In this document: piece by piece, positions 1 through 6,441 of the stretch
Numbering within the stretch: the first letter of the stretch is position 1
Layout: each line of letters starts with the position of its first letter
From: Deltaproteobacteria bacterium
Lineage (GTDB): Bacteria; Desulfobacterota; Desulfarculia; Adiutricales; Adiutricaceae
Direction: 5' to 3'
Assembly (NCBI GenBank): GCA_031278795.1
Contig: JAITJT010000139.1
Location: 1 to 8,200, forward strand
DNA: 8,200 nucleotides
Program-made: the position numbers and the translations under genes
The notes under the pieces: generated by a model
The model's input: only the letters and a program-made list of their open reading frames with translations
The model's database searches: none
What the model was told of the DNA's origin: nothing

Positions 1-892
1 TCAAACCAAATAATTAAAAAATATAGCTATAATCCTTATACGCTCTTAAGTTTAAGACTAACTTTGATAAAAGGGCGCCTTCCTTGAGAGCTAATCTTTT
101 AGGAAACTCGTACTTTGGGCCAGTTCCCAATTTTCTTTAAAATTTGACATTCCTCCAAAATGCGCCGATAAGCTTAGGGAGAGCCTCATAAATAACTAAA
201 GTAACATACAGAAAAAACAATCTCCCAAGCTTTCGTCCTTTTCCCATATGTCTTATATTTTCACGTTTTCGTTATTTTTTTTGTCTTTCTTTTTTTAAGA
301 TTTCTTAGCTCTTTCATTCTTTCATGGCTATTTTATTCAATCCTTGCTATTTCATTCAATACGGCCTTACAGAGCTTCAAACATAAGTAAAACATGCGCA
401 TTAGCCCGTAACACACGAGCATTTGCGTGCCTCTCATGTTTTAAATCAAAAAGCTCACGTATTAAAACTTTAAAATTCACTCTCATCCGCGTATCATATA
501 GAGGTAGCGCATCTTAGCGGTGCCATAACACCCGCAACAGACGAACTGTTAGACTAAACCTAAGCTAAACATAAAGGCCTTTGAGAGCGCCTCTTTAGCG
601 CTTTCGACCGCGGCGAACTTTCTTATTTAAATTAGCCTTCATCACGGATTTTTCCGTACTTCAATCATTTTTCGGCGCTTTTTAAGCTTTTGAATTTTCA
701 TGTCTTTGTGCCTTAGACAACATTTGCATTTTTTCATGTTTTTTTTCAAAAAACGCTTGCAGGTCAAAGAGCACATAACAAACCATTAACAAAATCCAAA
801 ATTGTTCCGCGCGTTTGTTAAATTTAAGCTCCACCTTAGTTTTCTTATCTTCCCAATATCCGCGTTCCTCAGGGACTTAAAGCATAAACACC
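1..892. other. Long AT-rich non-coding stretch upstream of the TPR gene
   Basis: No reading frame here looks like a gene: stops are dense in all six frames and nothing resembles a protein family. The + strand is T-rich with long T runs (around 270-297 and 730-746), and G+C is about 23% by count at 241-300. Visible elements are small: an imperfect 15-bp direct repeat (327-360), a 10-bp palindrome AAAGGCCTTT (573-582), and an A/T hairpin at 738-754 (7 bp, 3-nt loop). I saw no tRNA-like cloverleaf and no convincing -35/-10 pair, although the promoter of the gene at 893 should lie here. It could also hold remnants of a decayed gene, but no homology is readable by eye. Confidence 0.7.
327..360. 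repeat. Imperfect 15-bp direct repeat, two copies, period 19
   Basis: GCTATTTTATTCAAT (327-341) is followed by GCTATTTCATTCAAT (346-360), identical at 14 of 15 positions with a 4-bp spacer. The surrounding DNA is T-rich, so short similarities are expected. It may be a local slippage product or a pair of protein-binding sites; nothing in the sequence decides this. Confidence 0.5.
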
Positions 893-3676
893 ATGCAGGG
901 CGACAAAATAAAATCCACCATAGTTTTCGTGGGCCTCTTCATTGTCATGGCCTTTCTGCTATCCATGCTCATAGACCCCTTTGAGAGGGCGCGTGGGGGT
1001 GAGTCCGCCGGGGATCCGCCCATGGAAGTCTATCAACAGGCCTCATACATGCCCTCCTCTCGCCCCGGCTTGCGCCCGGCTCCCCCTCCCAAAATACCCC
1101 CCAAACCAGCGGTTGCCGTAAAGATTCTAAGTAACCCGGAGGATGCCTTTAAGGCAGAGCTTCCTCTACGTAAGGGTGTTCTGGATGATGAGCCTATGGA
1201 AGGCGATCCAGCGCTTAGTGGCATCTTTTCCGAGGCCACGGGGCTTTTAACCACCTTCCCCCTGGATAAGGACATGGAGGAGTACCCATCCAACTTGGAG
1301 AAGGCCATGGTGCTCTACTTCAAGGCATTGAGGCAGAGTCCCAGGGATCCTAGGGTATATACCCTCCTGGGGAGGCTCTCTGAGATTAGGGCCCTGTGGG
1401 CCAAGGATCCAAACGACAGGCGGGCGCTGGTGGACGAGGCCCAGGCCTTCTTCGCGAGAGGGGCCAGGATGGAGTTCGACCGCAGCTTTGACGAAAATGA
1501 CTTAAAAAAATACGAGGAAAAGCTCTCCAGCGGACCCTTGGGGGATCCCTACCTCACCTCTCTCACCTGGGCGGGTAGCTTAAGGAGGGGCGAGCTTGGC
1601 CTAGAGGAGCTAAGGGCCCACCACGCCGTGGGGAAGGTTCCACCGGAGCACGTTCCCGGGTTTTGGGAGGAGAGGTACTTCATCCTAGAAAATGGCTCGG
1701 ATGATGATAGTAAGGCCGCCATTAGGGCGGCCGTGGATGAGTTTAGAACCCAGATGGCCATAATGCCCACTGAGGTTCATGTAATTAGCCCAAACAACCG
1801 CCTCACCGGAAAGAAGTTCAAAAAGTCCCAGGTGATAAACAGCTGGGGGCTTTCCCTCATGAATTTATCTTCCACCACCAAAGACCCCGCCTGGAAGGCG
1901 GAGCTCTTTTTGGAGGGTTTGAGGGTTTTGGAGGGGGCGCTCTTACTCCCCTTGGATGACCACGAGTACCAGGAGCTATTCTCGTCTTTAATTAAAGCTG
2001 ACTACAACCAGCCCCAGAACGACCTTAGGGCTGAGCTCTTCAAGGTAAAGGACAAGTTCTTCGCGAGCTGGCTGAAGGACTCCACCTCTCCGGAGGTTCT
2101 GCTCCATCAAGGGTCGGATCTTCTCTTAAGAGCCCTTCAGCAGACTGAGTCCAAGCCCTGGGCCACTTACCTGGCCCAGGCGCTTTCCAGCTATGAGCGC
2201 TACCTGGAAAAATCCCCGGATCCCTATGTTTCCGCCTTTAGGGTGGCCGAGCTCTTGGAGAGGCAGGTAAACTCCCTGGACCACTTCCTGAGCCTCTCAC
2301 CGGAGGACACCAGGGCTAGGAAGAGTGAGCTCTTAGCGCTCTCCATAGCTTTTTACCAAAAGGCCATGGAACCAAGCTTTCCAGCTCTTTTGACCCAGAG
2401 GGCCTTAGCCCAGGCCCAGCTGAGGCTGGCCATGCTTTCCAGTGACGATGAGACCTTTAGCCAGCGCTTCAGTGAGGCCGCCAAAACCGCCCACTCCCAC
2501 GCCATGAGGGATATTGAGCCAGGAAGCGCCTTTTTTCAGTGGGGGGAGACACTCTTGCTGCAAGGGATTCCGGAGAGGCTTCCCCAGGGGGCGACCCTCA
2601 TGACCTCTGAGGCCATAGCATCTTTTAGGCAGTGCCTAAGGGCTGGCACAAGCGATCCGGAGAGGCTCCAGAGGATGGCCAACCTAACCTACCAGGTGGC
2701 CTCACTCAACCGCGCCCAGAGGGTTCCAGCCTTGAACCTACTTATTGATCTAAGCTCCAGGCTCAAGGACCTTAGACCCATGGAGCCAGCCTACCGCTTC
2801 GCCTACGGTCTCTCCCTCCTCAGCCGCATAGCGGCTGAGGAGGACTTCCCCGGGGATAGGGCGCTCTTCGCGTCCCCCTCCTTCAAAGGGGCCTTCCTGG
2901 AGGCCCTCTCCTCTTTTAGCCAGGCCTTGGAGCTAGCTAGCTACGGAAACCCCTCGGACTTCACCCCCTGGGGCCTTGATATTGAGGACAGATTCTCCCG
3001 CAACAATACTCAAGATAGCGTAAGAGCCCCAAACCCCAGCATCTTAGCCCCCAGTGACGACTTCATAAGCTTCCCCAGGCCTGCTGCCACGCATAGGGAG
3101 ATGCTCTCCGGTACCTTAAACCAGCACATGCTGAGGTTATTTAGCATGCTTCCTCCCCAGAGTCTTCCTCCTTGGTATAAGCTGCGCTTGGCATCTTTTT
3201 TAAGAAGAACCGCCTCCACTGGTTACCTCCCCCGGGAAGAGGAATGCGCCTATTTTAGGCTGGCCTATAGGATCCTAGATGAGGCCCTAGACGACCTCCC
3301 CATCCACTTGGAGGATATGTTCCTCTCCCCCCTCATCCTCTCCGAGCAGGCCCTTATATTAGGGGAGAGCACCCTTTCCCTAGACCCAGAAGATAAGACC
3401 CCTCTTAGCGAGGCCAACCTCCAGGAGGCTAGAACCATGTGGGACAAGGCAGAGTCAGAGGGAAGCGGAAGCTCGCTCTGGGCCAGGGCCCGCTGGGCGG
3501 CCTGGAGCCGGGACGAGGAGGCTTTGAAGGGCTATCTATCCCAAAGCAGCGCTCAAGTGAGCCAAGGAGACGCCTTCTACTGGCCCTCATTTTCCGAGGC
3601 GGCCTTAGAACCCGCTTTCAGGGACTTTAGGGACCAGCCTTGGTTTAAGAAGGCCTGGTTCGGATATCAGCGTTAG
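893..3676 (+). CDS. Membrane-anchored TPR-like repeat protein, function unknown
   Basis: A 927-residue protein I do not recognise as a named family. Residues 9-27 form one hydrophobic membrane segment after a short basic start (K5, K7), so most of the chain probably faces the periplasm. A proline-rich linker follows (about 58-73). The rest is helical and rich in Ala, Leu and Glu. TPR-like helix pairs are readable at about 134-165 (with NLEKAMVLYFKALRQSPRDP), 425-455, 481-511, 571-601 and 666-685. The C-terminus (about 901-920, with ALEPAFRDFRDQPWF) matches the 'ALxxLRxDPxF' closing motif seen at the end of many TPR arrays. The start is fixed by an in-frame TAA at 878-880, four codons upstream; no good Shine-Dalgarno lies at normal spacing (AGGGA at 871-875 is 17 nt away). 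Arg is often AGG. It stands alone between two long gaps. A scaffold or assembly role for an envelope machine is only a guess. Confidence 0.85.
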   Translation: MQGDKIKSTIVFVGLFIVMAFLLSMLIDPFERARGGESAGDPPMEVYQQASYMPSSRPGLRPAPPPKIPPKPAVAVKILSNPEDAFKAELPLRKGVLDDEPMEGDPALSGIFSEATGLLTTFPLDKDMEEYPSNLEKAMVLYFKALRQSPRDPRVYTLLGRLSEIRALWAKDPNDRRALVDEAQAFFARGARMEFDRSFDENDLKKYEEKLSSGPLGDPYLTSLTWAGSLRRGELGLEELRAHHAVGKVPPEHVPGFWEERYFILENGSDDDSKAAIRAAVDEFRTQMAIMPTEVHVISPNNRLTGKKFKKSQVINSWGLSLMNLSSTTKDPAWKAELFLEGLRVLEGALLLPLDDHEYQELFSSLIKADYNQPQNDLRAELFKVKDKFFASWLKDSTSPEVLLHQGSDLLLRALQQTESKPWATYLAQALSSYERYLEKSPDPYVSAFRVAELLERQVNSLDHFLSLSPEDTRARKSELLALSIAFYQKAMEPSFPALLTQRALAQAQLRLAMLSSDDETFSQRFSEAAKTAHSHAMRDIEPGSAFFQWGETLLLQGIPERLPQGATLMTSEAIASFRQCLRAGTSDPERLQRMANLTYQVASLNRAQRVPALNLLIDLSSRLKDLRPMEPAYRFAYGLSLLSRIAAEEDFPGDRALFASPSFKGAFLEALSSFSQALELASYGNPSDFTPWGLDIEDRFSRNNTQDSVRAPNPSILAPSDDFISFPRPAATHREMLSGTLNQHMLRLFSMLPPQSLPPWYKLRLASFLRRTASTGYLPREEECAYFRLAYRILDEALDDLPIHLEDMFLSPLILSEQALILGESTLSLDPEDKTPLSEANLQEARTMWDKAESEGSGSSLWARARWAAWSRDEEALKGYLSQSSAQVSQGDAFYWPSFSEAALEPAFRDFRDQPWFKKAWFGYQR

Positions 3677-3751
3677 CGGATATTAGCGATAGCTAAGATA
3701 TCAGCGTTAGCTAAGATATTAGCGTTAGCTAAGATATCAGCGTTAGCTAGA
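3664..3751. repeat. 18-bp tandem repeat, five units, overlapping a stop codon
   Basis: Five head-to-tail copies of ATATYAGCGTTAGCTAAG start at 3664, 3680, 3698, 3716 and 3734. The first is 16 bp and contains the last codons and TAG stop (3674-3676) of the upstream gene. The fifth diverges in its last bases (GCTAGA). Position 5 alternates C, T, C, T, C along the array, which suggests that a 36-bp double unit was duplicated. Each full unit carries the 8-bp palindrome TTAGCTAA or a variant of it; where a T-type unit follows, GCTAA-GATA-TTAGC can form a 5-bp hairpin. Because 18 is a multiple of three, the frame past the TAG stays open up to a TAA at 3755-3757. Confidence 0.9.
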
Positions 3752-4056
3752 CCTTAAGACTCTCTTTTTTTTGGCTCTCAAAAAACAAACTTAACAATCT
3801 CTAAGGTTTAAGCTGTTAACAAAACCTTAACAATCCAGCCTAAAAGGCTTATCATTTTTTGCTAAGGCCTTATTAAGGCCTTAGCCAACTCTTCTTATCT
3901 TGCTCTAGTTCAAAAGCAAGGCCCTTTCTTTTAGGCCCCCTTTGAAATCGCGGCGCTTTTGGAGCATTATGGGAGGGGCGCGTCTTTCGCCCCTCAAACC
4001 AAAGGCCCAGCTTTAGGGCCTCACACAATCTCTGCGGACGGTCACAAAAATAAAAG
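3752..4056. other. Non-coding gap between TPR gene and epimerase
   Basis: This gap holds no credible gene. It contains T and A runs (3766-3773, 3781-3786), the 10-mer CTTAACAATC twice at 3791-3800 and 3827-3836, and the palindrome at 3861-3885. G+C rises from about 3930 towards the epimerase start. I found no convincing intrinsic terminator for the upstream gene and no clear -35/-10 pair for the epimerase. Part of the minus strand is open (3873-4286), but half of that overlaps the epimerase and its translation looks like a shadow. Confidence 0.6.
3861..3885. repeat. 25-bp perfect palindrome centred on one T
   Basis: The left arm GCTAAGGCCTTA (3861-3872) and the right arm (3874-3885) are exact reverse complements around T3873. 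As RNA it would fold into a stem of about 11 bp with a 3-nt loop. It is not a standard intrinsic terminator: no T run follows on the + strand, and on the - strand the stem is followed by A's. Candidates are an operator for a dimeric regulator, a cruciform, or a transcript-stabilising stem. It lies about 170 bp before the epimerase start. Confidence 0.75.
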
Positions 4057-4989
4057 ATGCGAAAAACCGGGAAAGAGCTGGCGCTGGTGACCGGGGGGGC
4101 CGGATTCATAGGCTCCCACCTGGTGGAGGCCCTGGTCAGAAAGGGCGTAAGGGTACGTGTCCTAGACGATTTATCGTCCGGGTCCCTCCAGAAGCTCCAC
4201 CAGGTGATTGACCATATAGAGCTCATGGAAGGGGACGTGAGGGACCTCTCAGAGGTGATGGAGGCCTGTAGGGGGGCATCCACCATCTACCACCTGGCGG
4301 CCATGGCCTCCATTCCCATGAGCATGGCGCAGCCCCATCTGTGTCTGGCCATAAACGGGGAGGGCACCCTAAACGTCATGGAGGCCGCCCGCGCCCAGGG
4401 CGCGAGGCGGCTAGTATTTGCCTCCAGCTCGGCTTTATATGGGGATTTACCTGGGCCCCACCTGGAGGACATGACCCTAAGGGCCAACACCCCCTACGCC
4501 GCCTCCAAGCTCCTAGGTGAGAACCTGGCCGACTTCTACATGGAGCACAAGGGGCTCCATGCGGTGAGTCTTAGGTATTTCAACGTCTACGGCCCGCGCC
4601 AGGGGGCGGAGGGCCCGGATTCCGGGGTTATCCCCATATTCATCAAGCAGATATCCAAGGGGCTTCCTCCGGTAATCTACGGGGACGGGGAGCAGACCAG
4701 GGATTTCATCCACGTCCTGGACGTGGTGAGGGCCACCATCCTGGCAGCCAGCCGCAAGGGGGCCAAAGGGGTCTACAACGTGGCCACGGGCGCCCAGGTG
4801 AGCATAAACAGCCTAGCTGAGCTCCTCTCATATCTGAGGCCCCAGGCCCCTCCGGCCGTGCATCTGCCGGCGAGGGCAGGCGATCCTGAGCGCTCCTGGG
4901 GATCTGTGGCTAGGGCCAAAAAAGACCTAGGCTTTGAGGCCAAAATAGATCTAGCCCCCGGTTTAAAAGATCTCCTGAAAAAAAAATAG
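4057..4989 (+). CDS. NAD-dependent sugar-nucleotide epimerase (extended SDR, GalE/WbpP-like)
   Basis: A 310-residue extended short-chain dehydrogenase/reductase. Family members interconvert UDP-sugars (for example C4 epimerisation of UDP-Glc/UDP-Gal or the N-acetyl forms) through a keto intermediate with bound NAD, in the cytoplasm, feeding LPS or exopolysaccharide synthesis. Seen in the sequence: the Rossmann motif TGGAGFIGS (12-20); acidic D37/D38 at the end of strand 2, favouring NAD over NADP; GDVRD (59-63); YHLAA (78-82); the SSS serine cluster (123-125); catalytic YAASK (Y147, K151); RYFNVYGPRQ (173-182); RDFIHVLD (216-223 region); and a C-terminal RAGDPERS (273-280) plus LGF pattern. 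It is slightly short for GalE (about 340) but complete. An in-frame TAA at 4051-4053 fixes the ATG at 4057; no Shine-Dalgarno is visible. Of 19 Arg codons, 11 are AGG. Substrate cannot be told from sequence; a dehydratase-type SDR is less likely. Confidence 0.92.
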   Translation: MRKTGKELALVTGGAGFIGSHLVEALVRKGVRVRVLDDLSSGSLQKLHQVIDHIELMEGDVRDLSEVMEACRGASTIYHLAAMASIPMSMAQPHLCLAINGEGTLNVMEAARAQGARRLVFASSSALYGDLPGPHLEDMTLRANTPYAASKLLGENLADFYMEHKGLHAVSLRYFNVYGPRQGAEGPDSGVIPIFIKQISKGLPPVIYGDGEQTRDFIHVLDVVRATILAASRKGAKGVYNVATGAQVSINSLAELLSYLRPQAPPAVHLPARAGDPERSWGSVARAKKDLGFEAKIDLAPGLKDLLKKK

Positions 4990-5020
4990 AGCGCTTAAGA
5001 GGGATTTTCTAAAACGCAAG

Positions 5021-5037
5021 ATATGGAAGACTTCCAG
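5021..5037. promoter_or_regulatory. Dyad site A: TGGAA-n3-TTCCA
   Basis: ATATGGAAGACTTCCAG contains a perfect 5-bp inverted repeat with a 3-nt spacer (5024-5036). It matches site B (5283-5299) at 16 of 17 positions. It lies 32 bp past the epimerase stop. A pair of such sites in one spacer suggests an operator for a dimeric DNA-binding protein; the protein is unknown. Confidence 0.4.
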
Positions 5038-5135
5038 GGTTTTAGGTCTATCACCGGAATAATAGAGTAAAAAACGAGAAAAAAGTGAGTTGAGGGGAGT
5101 ACGCGCGAATCACGAAAAAAATTTCACCAGGGCGC

Positions 5136-5155
5136 CAATTTTTGTGATAAAATTG
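5136..5155. promoter_or_regulatory. 7-bp dyad CAATTTT-n6-AAAATTG
   Basis: CAATTTT (5136-5142) and AAAATTG (5149-5155) are exact inverted arms separated by TGTGAT. The 20-bp size suits a dimeric regulator site. A related 15-mer recurs 28 bp downstream (5171-5185). The A/T-rich context makes a chance dyad plausible. Confidence 0.3.
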
Positions 5156-5198
5156 ATTTCATTTTTTTCTTGCGATAAAATGGATAAGTGTCTAAGGC

Positions 5199-5225
5199 GC
5201 AATCCTCGGATTGCAAATTTTTTTT
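5199..5225 (+). terminator. Weak intrinsic terminator candidate
   Basis: GCAATCC (5199-5205) pairs with GGATTGC (5208-5214); realistically this is a 6-bp stem closing a CTCG tetraloop. Three A's and then eight T's follow (5218-5225). The stem is short and the A's separate it from the T run, so termination would be modest. It could end the epimerase transcript about 210 bp after its stop codon. Confidence 0.4.
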
Positions 5226-5282
5226 GGGTAATACGGGAAAAAAATATCCATGTAAAGTATGATGACGAAAGTCGCCTTGCAT

Positions 5283-5299
5283 ATATGGAACACTTCCAG
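5283..5299. promoter_or_regulatory. Dyad site B: TGGAA-n3-TTCCA
   Basis: ATATGGAACACTTCCAG repeats site A with a single change in the spacer (G to C), keeping both 5-bp arms intact. The two sites are 262 bp apart. It lies about 150 bp upstream of the pal promoter candidate. I saw no third copy in the window. Confidence 0.4.
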
Positions 5300-5450
5300 C
5301 GGCAGGCCTTTGCTTCACCTTTTTAAGTTTGCGTGGAAGCTTTTTTTAAACTATATTGCTGTTGTCTACATGGTAGTCGCCACAGACTCCAAAAAAACCC
5401 AGAAAAACGCCCAAAAGTTTTTTTTACAGCGTAAAACTCTTGAAATTCAA

Positions 5451-5479
5451 TTGAAAACGCAAAAGAACCGGAATTAAAT
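5451..5479 (+). promoter_or_regulatory. Sigma-70-like promoter candidate for pal
   Basis: TTGAAA (5451-5456) is one base from the -35 consensus and lies 17 bp before TTAAAT (5474-5479), which matches 4 of 6 -10 positions. Transcription would start near 5486, giving a leader of about 70 nt with a small GC-rich stem. The 10-bp palindrome TTCAATTGAA (5446-5455) overlaps the -35 and could be an operator. In such AT-rich DNA, alternative promoter matches are likely. Confidence 0.35.
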
Positions 5480-5543
5480 CCGGCACATTTCAGACCCCCT
5501 GCCACCTGGGTGGGTCACATAAATTTTAGTCATCTACCTAACT

Positions 5544-5548
5544 GGAGG
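5544..5548 (+). promoter_or_regulatory. Strong Shine-Dalgarno of pal; decides the start
   Basis: GGAGG with 6 nt to the ATG at 5555. This selects 5555 over the upstream in-frame GTG-like starts near 5510, which would put a polar extension before the signal peptide. Confidence 0.85.
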
Positions 5549-5554
5549 AATTTT

Positions 5555-5995
5555 ATGAAGAAGCTTCTTTTGATCATCGCTATGCTGGCCCTCGTGTTGC
5601 CCTTGGCAGCCTGCCAGAAAAAAGTGGCCGAAGTGGGTGAAGTTGTGGACGATAGCGCCCGTCGGGCTTTTCTCAATGATTATGTGTACTTTGACTTTGA
5701 TAGGTACAACATCAGGAGTGATCAGACTCCCAAGATGGACGCCAAGGCCAGCTACCTGAAAATGACCGGCTCCAGCTCCCAGCTGGTTGGTTACGCTGAC
5801 GAGCGCGGCACCGAGGCCTACAACCTGGCCCTAGGCGATCGCCGCTCCAAGAGCGCCGCCAACTACCTGGTCTCCCAGGGTGTCTCGGCCGCCAAGCTCT
5901 CCACCGACAGCGGTGGCGAGTCCAATCCGCGCGACCCGGGTCACGACGAAGCCGCTTGGGCCTTGAACCGCCGCGTGGAGTTCACGCTCTACTAA
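5555..5995 (+). CDS. pal: Peptidoglycan-associated lipoprotein Pal (OmpA-like C-terminal domain)
   Basis: A 146-residue lipoprotein that anchors the outer membrane to peptidoglycan and in other Gram-negatives works with the Tol proteins in envelope constriction. The sequence shows a lipoprotein signal (MKK, then a hydrophobic core) ending in a lipobox LAAC with C20 as the lipidated residue; Q21 follows, consistent with outer-membrane sorting. The OmpA-like domain shows YFDFDRYNIRSD (45-56), GYADERGTEAYN (79-90) with D82, the N-x2-L-x3-R pattern ending at R97 (D82 and R97 correspond to the diaminopimelate-binding pair), and NRRVEF (138-143). Length is near the usual 150-180. A start at 5510 would add 15 polar residues; the Shine-Dalgarno supports 5555. 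tolB and other tol genes are not adjacent; the gene has its own promoter candidate and terminator, so it looks monocistronic. Arg codons are mostly CGC (2 of 10 are AGG), unlike its neighbours, as expected for high expression. Confidence 0.94.
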   Translation: MKKLLLIIAMLALVLPLAACQKKVAEVGEVVDDSARRAFLNDYVYFDFDRYNIRSDQTPKMDAKASYLKMTGSSSQLVGYADERGTEAYNLALGDRRSKSAANYLVSQGVSAAKLSTDSGGESNPRDPGHDEAAWALNRRVEFTLY

Positions 5996-6022
5996 AAAAC
6001 CCTTTTTACAATGCTTTCGCTT

Positions 6023-6057
6023 ACAGGCCGGGTAAGACTCCCCGGCCTGTTTTTTTT
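6023..6057 (+). terminator. Intrinsic terminator of pal
   Basis: ACAGGCCGGG (6023-6032) pairs perfectly with CCCGGCCTGT (6041-6050): a 10-bp GC-rich stem, an 8-nt loop, then T's through 6057. It lies 27 bp after the pal stop codon. This is the clearest terminator in the window and supports a one-gene transcript. Confidence 0.95.
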
Positions 6058-6323
6058 ATGGAGCGCACGCGTTTTGTGCCTTTTAACACCTTGTGCCAAT
6101 TAATTTAGGTAGTTCCATTAGTCGCTAGAGTTATTTCCTCTTTCTTGCCAAATTTTTAAGCTCTTTATGGCTTTTCGCTCGCATCTTAGCTAATTGACCT
6201 ACATCTTTTTGGCCTTCTTTACAATTTGTTTGGGCCTTCTTCAGACATTGTTTTTTGAATTTGTTTTTCTAGCTTGTTTTTTCACCTAAGCTTCACTCTT
6301 TATTTTTCCGTTCTGTTACTTTT

Positions 6324-6377
6324 GGCCTTTTATAATTGGCCTTTTATTATTGGCCTTTTATTATTGGCCTTTTATTA
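6324..6377. repeat. 14-bp tandem repeat, about 3.9 units
   Basis: Units GGCCTTTTATWATT start at 6324, 6338, 6352 and 6366; the second and third are identical, the first has one change (A for T at position 11), and the fourth breaks off after 12 bases. It looks like a slippage-prone minisatellite and may vary in copy number between strains. Confidence 0.9.
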
Positions 6378-6441
6378 GCCCAAGTCCTACAGTAGCTTCC
6401 CTCACGGCTAGCCGCCCAGCGCTATACATGCGGCGCGCTTA

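Larger units (their letters stand above)
4990..5554. other. AT-rich non-coding gap between epimerase and pal
   Basis: No gene is supported. Short frames exist on both strands (for example + strand 5259-5477), but they are A/T-biased and lack good start signals. The gap is rich in small dyads and repeats: twin TGGAA/TTCCA sites, a CAATTTT dyad, a 15-bp direct repeat of 13/15 identity (5143-5157 and 5171-5185), a hairpin followed by T's (5199-5225), a pal promoter candidate (5451-5479), and two small GC stems in the presumed pal leader (CCGGA/TCCGG at 5468-5483 and CCACC/GGTGG at 5502-5513). Confidence 0.65.

Noticed and set aside
480..620. GC-richer patch in the upstream gap examined as a tRNA or small RNA
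   Set aside because: No cloverleaf arms, TPsiC-like sequence or CCA end could be assembled; only short weak stems.
802..984. Plus-strand frame of 60 codons with a TTG start
   Set aside because: Overlaps the start of the TPR gene in another frame and has no ribosome site.
3664..3751. 18-bp array as a CRISPR
   Set aside because: Units are directly adjacent with no spacers, so it is a simple tandem repeat.
3873..4286. Minus-strand open frame of 137 codons
   Set aside because: Its N-terminal half is antisense to the epimerase, and its Ser/Thr/Trp-rich product is typical of a shadow frame.
5090..5326. Plus-strand open frame of 78 codons with a TTG start
   Set aside because: Runs through the dyads, the T-tract hairpin and the near-repeat; no start signal and no family resemblance.
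5259..5477. Plus-strand open frame of 72 codons with a hydrophobic stretch and a Lys/Gln-rich tail
   Set aside because: Composition is what A/T-rich DNA gives by chance, the start has only a weak purine stretch upstream, and the pal promoter candidate overlaps its end. A small membrane peptide cannot be fully excluded.
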